Of a stretch of 64,000 nt of DNA, positions 40,050 to 49,252 are shown one piece after another. The translations under genes and the position numbers were made by a program. The stretch comes from Paramoeba atlantica (taxonomy: Eukaryota > Discosea): NCBI GenBank assembly GCA_977017575.1, contig CDRNVI010000059.1, positions 248,001 through 312,000 on the forward strand, in the 5' to 3' direction. Each line of letters starts with the position of its first letter. Within the stretch, counting starts at the first letter, position 1. Under the pieces are notes generated by a model. That model was not told where the DNA came from. It worked only from the letters and a program-made list of their open reading frames with translations, and searched no databases.

Positions 40050-40811
40050 ATGGCAGAGACTTTGCTGCGACAAAATCGCTTAGGAAAAGCGCGAGCCAAA
40101 CTGCCAGACGAATACCATTTAGCTCAATTCCTACAGAAAATTGACAACAAACATCCCTCCTGGACTACGAATACTCCCGTATGCAAATGGCATAATATAG
40201 AGTGTGATGCCAACGGTGAAATTTTTCGAATTAATTGGACAATGCTCTCTCTCGAAGGAACACCACATTGGACCCATCTATCAAATATAAAGTGCATTTT
40301 CATATTCCTTAACAGTAACAAACTACTGGAAGAGATCGTGTTGAAATGGTTACCCCCGAACATTAGACTTTTCAATGGTAGCGGCAACAAGTTTGGTGGC
40401 GGTTTAAATTTGAACGAACTGCCGAAACAGATAGAAAGCCTGCAATTAGATAGCTGCCACCTACGCGGGACCATTTCTCTACACGATCTGCCCCATGGAT
40501 TTCAGTCGCTGCAGTTAGGGCAAAATCAGCTCTCGGGTTGTCTTGACTTTCGAGCGTTACCTGTCTCAATCAACTTGTTGGGTTTCTCATACAACAACTT
40601 TTCAGGACCTGTAGATTTACATATTCTTCCATATTACATCCTTTTATGGTTAGACAACAATCCGAATCTCTGCGGAGAGTTTGATCCAATACGCTTCGAA
40701 CGCAGCATTAACACTTATGGTACACAAATCAAGAAACTCCCGCCTCGCGGTTCTTATAGTTGCTTTTTGTCTCTGCGATACGTTTTTGATTCCGATATCT
40801 GGAGGTTTTAG
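40050..40811 (+). CDS. LRR protein with Cys-capped N-terminal domain
   Basis: The 253-residue product has the full family cap: LPDEYHLAQFLQKI, HPSW and CKWHNIEC (C45, C52). About six LRR units follow, some irregular (IKCIFIFLNSNKLLEE) and some canonical (FQSLQLGQNQLSGCLDFRALP, then LLGFSYNNFSGPVDLH). A cysteine-containing C-terminal segment follows. No signal peptide or membrane span. The frame is intact from ATG to stop. Function unknown. Confidence 0.75.
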   Translation: MAETLLRQNRLGKARAKLPDEYHLAQFLQKIDNKHPSWTTNTPVCKWHNIECDANGEIFRINWTMLSLEGTPHWTHLSNIKCIFIFLNSNKLLEEIVLKWLPPNIRLFNGSGNKFGGGLNLNELPKQIESLQLDSCHLRGTISLHDLPHGFQSLQLGQNQLSGCLDFRALPVSINLLGFSYNNFSGPVDLHILPYYILLWLDNNPNLCGEFDPIRFERSINTYGTQIKKLPPRGSYSCFLSLRYVFDSDIWRF

Positions 40812-41720
40812 TAAAACGAATTTTTTTACCTATGCTACTCTATTAATCTGATTTCCCAAAATCTTTATAAGCCAAAATTCGAGTTATTGTCCCTAGAAGG
40901 GACAATGAGAAAGAAAATCCTAACCAGTAAACGATAAAAAATATACTCAAAGATAATTATGGAGATAGGGCTTTTTCAACTGAGTTCTTAAAGGACAACC
41001 TATCATAACAGTCCCACCCTTTAACTTTAGTTCAGGTGGAGTTCAGGAGTATACATGCCTTACATGAGGGTAGGCGAAAATGTCGGGGTGTTTGAATCGA
41101 AAATACTAAGAATAATAAAGCGTCGTAGAAGCCTAATAGAGGTTGAAATGGGTTTTTTTAGGGTGGAAAATTTTCAGACCCCCCTTATACTTTAGATTTC
41201 CCCAAAACAAGTGAAGTACAAAGGGTCACAGTAATGCCACTCTGCCCTCGATTATCGAAAAACATAGGTGAGCAAAAACAGTTCAGCAATAAAGAGGAAC
41301 ACAACAATACAGTTCGCGTTTTATTGATACATCCCCCCCCCAGGAAATTGGCGTTTCTTGTCCATTTTTGCTTATTTTGTTGTAAACGAGAGATCTCGTT
41401 CGCATATGACGTTTGCCGTAGCTCCCCCTGGAACGTAGTTAAGAGTGTCTGACTTACGTGTGTCTCACACAAGACAAAACATGGTAAAAAAAATTAATTC
41501 GTCTCTTTCTGGGAGATGTGTGCGAGAAAATTTATGTATGATGGTGAGATTTTTATTCCTTTGCGCTCCATGTAGTTATACCACCGCAATTATAAATTTA
41601 AATACACTATATCACCTATTAGATGCTCTTCTGGCATGGTACACTTATCTGATGCACACCATATGAATACGTGTCTTATGGAAAAGCCTACATTCCTTCA
41701 CTGCAAAACCGTGACACGAT
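40812..41720. other. Intergenic spacer (about 0.9 kb)
   Basis: No gene found. The dispersed word TTTTGTTGTAAACGAGAGATC is at 41375-41396. A run of nine Cs occurs at about 41333-41341. Confidence 0.4.
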
Positions 41721-41743
41721 TACATCTTCGCTGCACGTTTTAG
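41721..41743 (+). promoter_or_regulatory. Predicted trans-splice acceptor
   Basis: TACATCTTCGCTGCACGTTT followed by TAG precedes the ATG at 41752 by eight bases. It helps to choose that ATG over the open sequence upstream. Confidence 0.4.
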
Positions 41744-41751
41744 GTCAAACT

Positions 41752-43428
41752 ATGAAATTCAAAACTATGTGCAGTGCACCTGGTAAACGGTGGTACCTTT
41801 CTTTATCGTTTCCCCAGCATCATGAAAGATTCATTTCCGTTCACTTACCTCTTACCGACGAGCGATTCAACCATTCTTTAGTTCAGTCCAATTCTTTACA
41901 CAGACTTCACGTTGTTGAGCACCTCTCCCCAAGCTACACAGCACTGATTTCTCCATCCGGATTTTCGAGATCATTCCCTCGGTTGGATAGCAAAGAGGCT
42001 TCCATAGCCTCACGCGACACGCTGAAACCTCCCCTTCTCGTATACCCTGTTCCTCGTTCAAAGCGAAATAGTATCTCAAGTAGCATTCCTTCATTATCAT
42101 CGAGCGTTTTTCCTCGTTGCACCACCTCGTTATCCATCCCTTTTTTCTTCCCTTTCCGGACCTACACCGCCAAACATGACACATCGCGTGTCCCCACTTC
42201 TCCACCTCACCCTCCTACACCACTAAATCCTAAAGCCCCGCACAAACAAACCCATCTTCAAAAATCAGAAAAAATGACTCCCAGTGCAAAGGAGGACAAA
42301 AGGGCTTCTCCTAAAAATCCAAACTCGGAAAAGGCTCCGAACCCGAAAAGCTCCAAAAAGGCGGAAAATGTACAACATGTGAAAACTACGCCTCACGCGA
42401 AAAGTCTTCCCCCTTCGGGCCTCCCTGAAACCCCACCCCCCTCCCCCCCTTCCGAGCCCCCCTGCGCCAGCCCGCCCCCCTCCCCTCCCCCCCTCGCCTC
42501 CACCGCCTCCGCGCTCGAGACCGACCTCGTGCTGGCCCACTCCGCGGCCTGCCTCCGTGCGGAGGGCCGGGAGCACCAGATCGAGCCCCTGGTCTGGGCC
42601 GAGGACACCCACTACCCCCCCATCCTCAGCCGCCCCGGGCAGCGCAGCGTCTACTACCACATGGACGACCTCCCCCCCCACGTCTCCCCGCTCTACCCCT
42701 ACCTCCACTCCCAGCGCCGTGAGTTCTTCCAAACCGAACGCAACAAACGGCCCTGGAGCCAAACCCTCTTTCGTTTCGGTTTCTTTTTTCTAAGTTTTAT
42801 TTTATTCGTTTATGCGCTGGTCGCGGCGGAGGTTTGGATTCACCAGCCCCGGGATGTGCTGCTGATGCGGGAGGAGATGCTACAGAACGCGTATGGGAGA
42901 GTGCTGGAGCTGGGCGCGGGGCAGGGCTCCAATGTGGGGCTGTACCCGTACCCCGCCCATGAGGTGTGGATGATGGATCAGGATGTGGTGTTGCTGCGAC
43001 GGTTGGAGGCTCGACTGCCGCGGACCTCGTTCCCGGCGTATCATATTTTGCAGCAAAAGGTGGAGGATTTGGAACGGATTCCGAGTGGGTCGTTTGATAC
43101 GGTGGTGGATTCGTATGGGTTGTGTCACTATCGGGATCCGGTGAGTGTGTTGCGGGAGGTGCAGCGGATTGTGAAGCCCACGGGGGTGATACTGTTGCTG
43201 GAACATGGACGAACGGAGTACCCCTGGGTAAATGCGTTCTTGGATTTTTATGCGGATCGGCACGCGGAGAAAACGGCGGGGTGTCGATGGAATCGACCGG
43301 TGGAGGAGTTCGTGAAGGAGTCCGGGATGGTGATAAAGGATCTGAGGAGGAAACACTTTGGGGTGAGCTTGTATTGCGTGGGGTATCCAACGGAGGGGGC
43401 GGGGGCAAGTAAGGAGGCAGGGGGGTAG
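41752..43428 (+). CDS. OMS1/METTL-like membrane methyltransferase
   Basis: The 558-residue protein has a Ser/Arg-rich leader that includes PFRTYTAKH, a plausible mitochondrial cleavage region, and a Pro/Lys/Ser-rich low-complexity part (about 165-255). One membrane segment lies near 345-365 (FRFGFFFLSFILFVYALVA) and a C-terminal class I SAM methyltransferase follows. That domain shows VLELGAGQGSN, the acidic MMDQD, SYGLCHY and EVQRIVKPTGVILLLEHG. This order recalls yeast Oms1, a mitochondrial inner-membrane methyltransferase, and METTL7. A later ATG at 42274 is possible, but would remove the leader. Substrate unknown. C-rich before and G-rich after the membrane segment. Confidence 0.75.
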   Translation: MKFKTMCSAPGKRWYLSLSFPQHHERFISVHLPLTDERFNHSLVQSNSLHRLHVVEHLSPSYTALISPSGFSRSFPRLDSKEASIASRDTLKPPLLVYPVPRSKRNSISSSIPSLSSSVFPRCTTSLSIPFFFPFRTYTAKHDTSRVPTSPPHPPTPLNPKAPHKQTHLQKSEKMTPSAKEDKRASPKNPNSEKAPNPKSSKKAENVQHVKTTPHAKSLPPSGLPETPPPSPPSEPPCASPPPSPPPLASTASALETDLVLAHSAACLRAEGREHQIEPLVWAEDTHYPPILSRPGQRSVYYHMDDLPPHVSPLYPYLHSQRREFFQTERNKRPWSQTLFRFGFFFLSFILFVYALVAAEVWIHQPRDVLLMREEMLQNAYGRVLELGAGQGSNVGLYPYPAHEVWMMDQDVVLLRRLEARLPRTSFPAYHILQQKVEDLERIPSGSFDTVVDSYGLCHYRDPVSVLREVQRIVKPTGVILLLEHGRTEYPWVNAFLDFYADRHAEKTAGCRWNRPVEEFVKESGMVIKDLRRKHFGVSLYCVGYPTEGAGASKEAGG

Positions 43429-43788
43429 AAGGAGGATCGCTCTACAAATAGATATCCCATCAAAGGATAATACGGCTCCTGGTGGGTGTTTAAATCTGTT
43501 TTTCCGTTCGGCAGACTTAAATATTGTTTGAACAAAAGAAGTCCTTTGAAAGTGTTTTCGTATAAGACAGAGGTTAGTTACATGTAGTGTAGTCATGCTA
43601 TAATTAGCTTTTGGTTTGCTGTACGTATAGTATTGTTCAGAATACCGTTCCCCTAAGCATTCATTTATCGTTACTCTAAGAAGCACTTCATAGCCTCCTT
43701 TTTACGTCAAGGTCACGACTCAAAGTGTATATTGTACCTATAATATAAACAACTTTTTTTGTATTATTCACACAACGTACTGGTTGCT
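43429..43788. other. Intergenic spacer
   Basis: No gene; no repeat recognised. Confidence 0.4.
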
Positions 43789-44823
43789 ATGGAATCCCGT
43801 CTTGGTCGTCCACGAAAAAATCTGATTCTCCCTCCCGATGAAGCAATCCACCAATTTCTACGAAACACGACAGCACATCATCCAACATGGAGTAATGTAT
43901 ACCCCGTAAAGCATTGGACTGGATTTAAATTTCGCGCGAACGAATTGGACAACATTACATTGGATAGATCCCAGTGGCCGAGTTGGTCACCCAACCTATT
44001 GACGGGGACGTTAAGTTGGTCATTTCTTCCCCGTTCGTTGCTCTCAATTTCGATCATTCGTTTGCCGGTAGAAGGATTTTTGCCCACTGCTGATCTCCCC
44101 CAATCTCTTCAACGTTTGAGTCTCGTAAGAACAAGGCTTGGTGGGGATTTTGATTTCACAACATTGCCTCCAGGGCTCGTCCGGTTACGCGTGGTAAATT
44201 CTAATTTTGGAAGTTCATGTGATTTCTCTTTTTTGCCTCCTACACTCGAGTGTTTGAATTTTCAGCATAGTCGTTTAGAGGGAAAAATCGATTTGACTTG
44301 TCTCCCCGATGGTCTTCGTATCATTCGCTTGAATCATAACTTACTAAAAGGTTCCCTTCAACTGGGAGAATTGCCACCTAAGCTGCGATGCTTCGATGTG
44401 GAGGCCAATAATTTTACTGATGTACAAGGAATGTGTTGCCTACCCTACACTATGCTAACATTGAACCTTTCTCACAATCGTCTACAAGGACCCCTGGCGT
44501 TTAGGAATCTCCCCGCTACCTTGCATGTTCTCAATTTTTCTCATAATCACTTTACCGGAAATCCAATTCTTACGTATCGTCATATTCCAAAGGACTTGGA
44601 AGTTCTTGACCTTTCGGAGAATCCGTTACTTGCCGGATTTTTAAATACTCGTCTCATCGTGCCTCGCACGATAATACGCACCACGGGGACTCAAGTGCAC
44701 ACCGTACCCTTGCCTCGTACTTCTGTAGATATTCGAAAGGAAGAAAACAAGCAAACGGGAATTGTTCTTGCTGGCGCACTCGCTGTAATGGCAGTGGTTA
44801 TTTGGGGTGTTTATGCTCTATAA
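43789..44823 (+). CDS. LRR protein with C-terminal membrane anchor and Cys-less cap
   Basis: The 344-residue family member starts at the ATG 43789. Its cap keeps the helix and HPTW, but both cap cysteines are replaced (KHWTGFKF instead of CxWxGVxC). About ten LRR units follow (LQRLSLVRTRLGGDFDFTTLP and LRIIRLNHNLLKG are typical). Then come a short basic/acidic juxtamembrane stretch (RKEENKQ) and a hydrophobic span GIVLAGALAVMAVVIWGVYAL that ends the protein. No signal peptide is visible, so it would insert as a tail-anchored protein with the LRRs in the cytosol. That topology fits the loss of the cysteines. Confidence 0.78.
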   Translation: MESRLGRPRKNLILPPDEAIHQFLRNTTAHHPTWSNVYPVKHWTGFKFRANELDNITLDRSQWPSWSPNLLTGTLSWSFLPRSLLSISIIRLPVEGFLPTADLPQSLQRLSLVRTRLGGDFDFTTLPPGLVRLRVVNSNFGSSCDFSFLPPTLECLNFQHSRLEGKIDLTCLPDGLRIIRLNHNLLKGSLQLGELPPKLRCFDVEANNFTDVQGMCCLPYTMLTLNLSHNRLQGPLAFRNLPATLHVLNFSHNHFTGNPILTYRHIPKDLEVLDLSENPLLAGFLNTRLIVPRTIIRTTGTQVHTVPLPRTSVDIRKEENKQTGIVLAGALAVMAVVIWGVYAL

Positions 44824-45822
44824 ATTTTATAGAGGTTTTCGTTTTATAGTATAAAAAGAAGAGCAGTCTCAATAAGAACATTAATATTTTTTTTATGAAC
44901 CGTTCAAAGCTTCCCTTAATGTTTCTAATAAATAGGAAAAAGGGAATTACAGTATGGTGATAAAAAATGTGTGTATTTAATGCGTTCACATTCAGTGTGA
45001 TGGTACGATGTTTTCATGACTGTAACCTCTTTCAAGAAAAGAAAAACTGAAATCAGAAAGACACAACCAATTTTTTTAAACTCCGTTCCCCGATCAACGA
45101 CTCAAATAACATTAAAACTCAAATATGATATTATAAAAACTGCTAAAGCATATGCGGCGCGCATACAAGTTGAGATTTCTTTTAAGGTTATGATTCTCTT
45201 CAATAATTTTTGTAACGGCTAACATAACAAGGTTATGATTTCACGAAGGTATCAGTCTCCTATCGGACTTTATTTTAATCCTCTGGCCCAATTTCGCAGC
45301 GCAATTCTTTTTCCCTCCAGCTAAGATTACCACCCTCTAGATTTCCACGAATGAACTTCTGTGTCGCGATCGTATCTCAGTGAAGGAAAGCTTTTGTGTA
45401 TCATATTTCCAACCCGTAATACTGTGGTGTTCAGCGACATACCACCTACAGGTCTTATCTTTTGTCTTATCTCTGACTGCGCTGGGGGAAAAGATAGATA
45501 GATAGATATTATCCAGCCATTTGTCTGCGAACGCATGTGGCTGCCTCACTTCACGCGTAGGTCGCGTTGCCGGTACTCCACGCGGGGAGTAATCTTCCAG
45601 CACGAGAGCGGTTGGCTCGATATAAGAAGACACCGGACTTTAGACAGACATTACCCTAGTTATTTGATGTCTTGTTTGTTGGCATTGGGTAACCCATCTA
45701 CAGGAAAGGTACAGTGCCCTAGTTCTCTAACATGTTGTTCTATCGATGCCGGGCACCCCCTTCCGCAATAGCCTTTTCGCAAAAGCAATAGGCCCTCCCT
45801 ATAGGCTCAAAGGTGTCGCCCG
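44824..45822. other. Intergenic spacer, part with changed composition
   Basis: AT-rich up to about 45240, then a more GC-balanced block continuing to 46470. It includes (GATA)4 at about 45493. No recognised gene on the plus strand. Confidence 0.4.
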
Positions 45823-46473
45823 TCACCCCTGAACGAAAACCCGCATTGTTCGTACGTTGTACGGATTGAAATAGGACGGGGCACTGCGCGCGAAAGTGAC
45901 CGATTTGTGACACTTATGACAAGAATCCGGATTTCGTAGACGTCTTCGTCGTGCGCAACTCGCGTAGCTTTTCATCAGCCCCGATAGAAGACAATCTTCT
46001 CCGGGGAGATCTTGACAAGTTTCTCTGCTACTTCCGTCTACCTGGCCACTGCCTTCCAGTATAATAGAATTGTCATTGCCTCGGAGTACCCTGCGTTCGG
46101 AGTTACCCTGCGGCATAGCTCTCTCAGAAGATAAGGCATCAGGGGTCTCATTTTGGCGTTGGGGCTTCAATCCGCCCTGCGCTTGCAACGCGTTTGCGTA
46201 CAGCTTTAGCGGGGTGTTTTCGGCATTTACGTGAGCGTAAATGGTCTGGAGATTTCGTGTGAAGGTCAGCCGAGTTCGAGCCCTGGGGGTAAGAGTTGTT
46301 ATCTTAGATAACTGATTCCCATAACAATGTTTTGGATCGCAGCGCACGGCACTGGATGGCAGTGGACAACTGCATAGTGTACCAGGACAGCTGTGTTTTT
46401 CGCATGGAAAGCCGATACATACATTTTTGTCATTCACCCAGGCACATACGTGTAATAAATTTATAAGGTTCAT
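45823..46473 (-). other. Minus-strand Cys-rich open frame, possible element relic
   Basis: An open frame of 216 codons has two cysteine clusters (near 10-46 and 148-184, with CHKCHK) in DNA of higher GC than its surroundings. It matches no family I know. As the only sizeable minus-strand frame outside genes it is either a foreign insertion, a relic of a mobile element or chance. No transcription signal supports it. Confidence 0.25.
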
Positions 46474-46770
46474 AAGAAAATTAATTGTGCTTACACATCG
46501 AAGAAAAAAATGTTTAGTTGGGGTTAATGATGTTTAATTGACCCGGAATTACGTTCAGTGCATGTGAAGGCTTGTGTCGTAACTAAATGTAGCTTTAATT
46601 TCTCCGAGATAAAAATGTTTGCATACTTTGTAGTAAGTTACTGCAACTTCAATGCAGGGTGTGAAGAAGAATGCAGGGTATGATGAGACTAACTAGAACA
46701 GCTAGATGTTGTGCAGCAAGACTGCATGAACAACAAGCAAGTTTAAAATATATATTGTATAGACGAAAGA

Positions 46771-47496
46771 ATGTATCATATTCGAAATATGTACGGATTA
46801 GAAAATCTGGTAAACGCAATTCTTGGTTGCTGCTTCTTATTTTTGGTTAGCGTCGCATATTTGGTAAGGTCGGCCGATCCTCACTTTCGTCAGAACTCCA
46901 CACAATATGTGTCGCTACCACACACAGATATTGACTTCGCCTTTTTTCCTTCTCTCTTGGTTGCATTCTTCACAGGTTGGTTTTTAGGTAATCGATGGAA
47001 AACGGATTATGATCACGAAGAAAAAGTTCATCAGGAAAAAAAAACAAGCGAAATAAAACAACCAACGAGTACCAGAACATGTAATAAGGAAGCAAAGAGT
47101 ATAGCGTCTCAAGCATCTTCGACAAAGATGGTGCTTCTTGTTCGCACAGATTTAGGTATGACTACAGGAAAAATAGCAGCTCAATGTTGTCACGCGGCGG
47201 TAGGACTTGTCGAAGCCATAGTTACGGAACAAAACACAGCCAGATTGAAAAAGGTACACTTTCAATGGTATAAATCGTGGCAACGCACTGCTTGCGCCAA
47301 AATTACTTTGCAAGTACCGCACGAGCATGATCTTCATAGTTTTGCCGATCAGGCAGAAGAGAAGGGATTGCCTTACTATTTGGTTCAGGACGCTGGACGA
47401 ACTCAAATTCCTACGGGTTCTTACACAGTACTAGGTATAGGCCCCGCACCTTCCGAAGCCATTAATGAGATATCAGGTGAACTCAAACTATTGTGA
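46771..47496 (+). CDS. PTH2: Peptidyl-tRNA hydrolase 2, membrane-anchored
   Basis: Pth2 frees tRNA from drop-off peptidyl-tRNA. The last 120 residues form the domain: KMVLLVRTDLGMTTGKIAAQ, CCHAAVG, then KITLQV and LVQDAGRTQIPTGSYTVLGIGP, all close to archaeal and human Pth2. The N-terminal 110 residues hold two hydrophobic segments (about 15-34 and 57-74) and a charged linker. Human PTRH2 also has an N-terminal anchor (mitochondrial outer membrane), but only one. Start at 46771; an alternative Met at 46789 would leave both segments. Confidence 0.92.
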   Translation: MYHIRNMYGLENLVNAILGCCFLFLVSVAYLVRSADPHFRQNSTQYVSLPHTDIDFAFFPSLLVAFFTGWFLGNRWKTDYDHEEKVHQEKKTSEIKQPTSTRTCNKEAKSIASQASSTKMVLLVRTDLGMTTGKIAAQCCHAAVGLVEAIVTEQNTARLKKVHFQWYKSWQRTACAKITLQVPHEHDLHSFADQAEEKGLPYYLVQDAGRTQIPTGSYTVLGIGPAPSEAINEISGELKLL

Positions 47497-47796
47497 TCCA
47501 ATGCTTTGTAATGGCGACGCTAATTGTCTGTTTTGCGTTCGTTATGATATGTGCTATTTCAAATTTTGCGAACGGCCTTCAACTCTAAATAGTACTCGTC
47601 TCCACAACTGTGATTTACTGTTATGAAATGTTTTTAGATGTTAATACTGTTAACTCTGCCTTTACTTTTTCGTACTGCGTCAGAAAAGAGAAACAAGTTT
47701 TTTTGTTTATAATTAGTTCATCAGGAGGAACCAAAGATATCCATTTTTCTACGTAGCAATCCGATTTATTCTTACTCCTTTATATTCTGTCCCAGC
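47497..47796. other. Intergenic spacer
   Basis: No gene recognised. Confidence 0.4.
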
Positions 47797-48870
47797 ATGG
47801 CAGTCCGAGTCTTAGGTCTCCCGCATTCGATCACCACAGATCACCTTCGTCAAGTGTGTGCCTTTTACACCCCTTCACACAATTTAAAGGACATAACCCT
47901 CAAAGAGGAGACGAGACATGACAGTGTAGGAAACTGTGAACGTGTTGAAGAAAATTTTCAATCCTCAGAGGAGGATCAGAAAATACAAAATGCTGATCCC
48001 ATGCAAAGTACCCCTGCGGATGTTCGAGGAAAATCTGCTGAGATTTTCTTACGTCGCGGGGCCACACGTCTGGCTCAAGCGCTGCACCATTCCGAGTTTG
48101 ATGGTAAGCCCATATACACATGTGTGCTGGTCGAAAACAGTGAAAGTACCGAAAAAGAACCGGAGGAAAATGAGCTAAAAGGTGAAGATAAATACGATGA
48201 AGATCAATTTAGACATTCACCAGAACGAAGAGTCACAAGATCGTATAGAACACATCGCCGCAGCCCAAGTCCTGTCCCCCATCGTGATTCATATCGCAGA
48301 GGAGACTATCACTCGAGTCGGGATACTCGAGCGAGGTACAGCCACTCACGTTCGAAAAAACGACGAAGGTCTTGTCGTTCTCGAAGCAGAGGGAGGCATA
48401 GGCGAACGCGCAGAGAGGAATCCAGTGATGAGAGGGTCGAGTACCCCAGCAGACGTCGAGAGAATTCCTACATAAGAAGTCACCGTGTCCATGATTCACG
48501 TTCTCGACGTCGTGAAAAGTCTTATCGGCGTTCGTACCGAGACAGAAAAGATAGTTTGGAGAGAAGCAATTCCACAGCAAGAAGGAGACACGCCGATGAA
48601 TATGAAAGACGTTCTCGTTCGTACAAACGGAGACGATGTGCAAGTCGAGATAGAGAATGTTCTCGGCATCCTCTAGATTCCCATGAGAAACACAGATCGC
48701 GCGGTCGCAGTCATGGGAGAAAAAGGTATCGCAATGATTCGTACGAGAGACGTCGAAGTCCTAATTCAGAATACGGCAGAGATCGAAAACGGTCACCTAA
48801 ATACGAGGAAAGTAGGCATGCCCCTCTGAAAGAGTCCATATGGGATGTGTGGGATGCGCAGAATCGTTAG
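47797..48870 (+). CDS. RS-domain (SR-like) RNA-binding protein
   Basis: The 357-residue protein starts with a possible split or divergent RRM: MAVRVLGLP resembles an RNP2 strand, and AEIFLRRGATRLAQALHHSEF with YTCVLVEN an RNP1/last-strand region, with about 40 acidic residues between. From about 135 to 340 it is an Arg/Ser/Tyr/Glu-rich RS domain (RSPSPVPHRDS, RSRSRGRHRRTRR and the like). SR proteins act in splicing and mRNA handling; trans-splicing organisms have them. The RRM is not certain. Confidence 0.75.
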   Translation: MAVRVLGLPHSITTDHLRQVCAFYTPSHNLKDITLKEETRHDSVGNCERVEENFQSSEEDQKIQNADPMQSTPADVRGKSAEIFLRRGATRLAQALHHSEFDGKPIYTCVLVENSESTEKEPEENELKGEDKYDEDQFRHSPERRVTRSYRTHRRSPSPVPHRDSYRRGDYHSSRDTRARYSHSRSKKRRRSCRSRSRGRHRRTRREESSDERVEYPSRRRENSYIRSHRVHDSRSRRREKSYRRSYRDRKDSLERSNSTARRRHADEYERRSRSYKRRRCASRDRECSRHPLDSHEKHRSRGRSHGRKRYRNDSYERRRSPNSEYGRDRKRSPKYEESRHAPLKESIWDVWDAQNR

Positions 48871-49252
48871 ACAAGTGCTAAGACCGTTCCTTCTGGTAGA
48901 TTCGTGTCGTAATGTGATTTCTCTTCTTACTATTTACTGGTCTTAAGCGTTCACTAGGCAATCAATACTCAGGAACTGGTGTCTGCTCAATCCCCCGAAA
49001 ACATTACGAATATTTTGGAATCCGCATGTTGTGTAAAGCCCGTTATTTCGTTGCATTCTACACGATGCAATTTTATACTCACTTTCGTAATTTTTCTTAC
49101 GCGCAAACAAAAATAATTTAAATGAAGGCACTCCAATCAAGCAGTTGAAATTAGCTTCGGAAATTAGCCTTTCTACATTCGAAATCCATCTAACAGCTAC
49201 ATGTACTCACTTCTAGATCATCAAAATATTTCTTACGTTTCTTTACTGTACA
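48871..49252. other. Intergenic spacer
   Basis: No gene; AT-rich. Confidence 0.4.
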
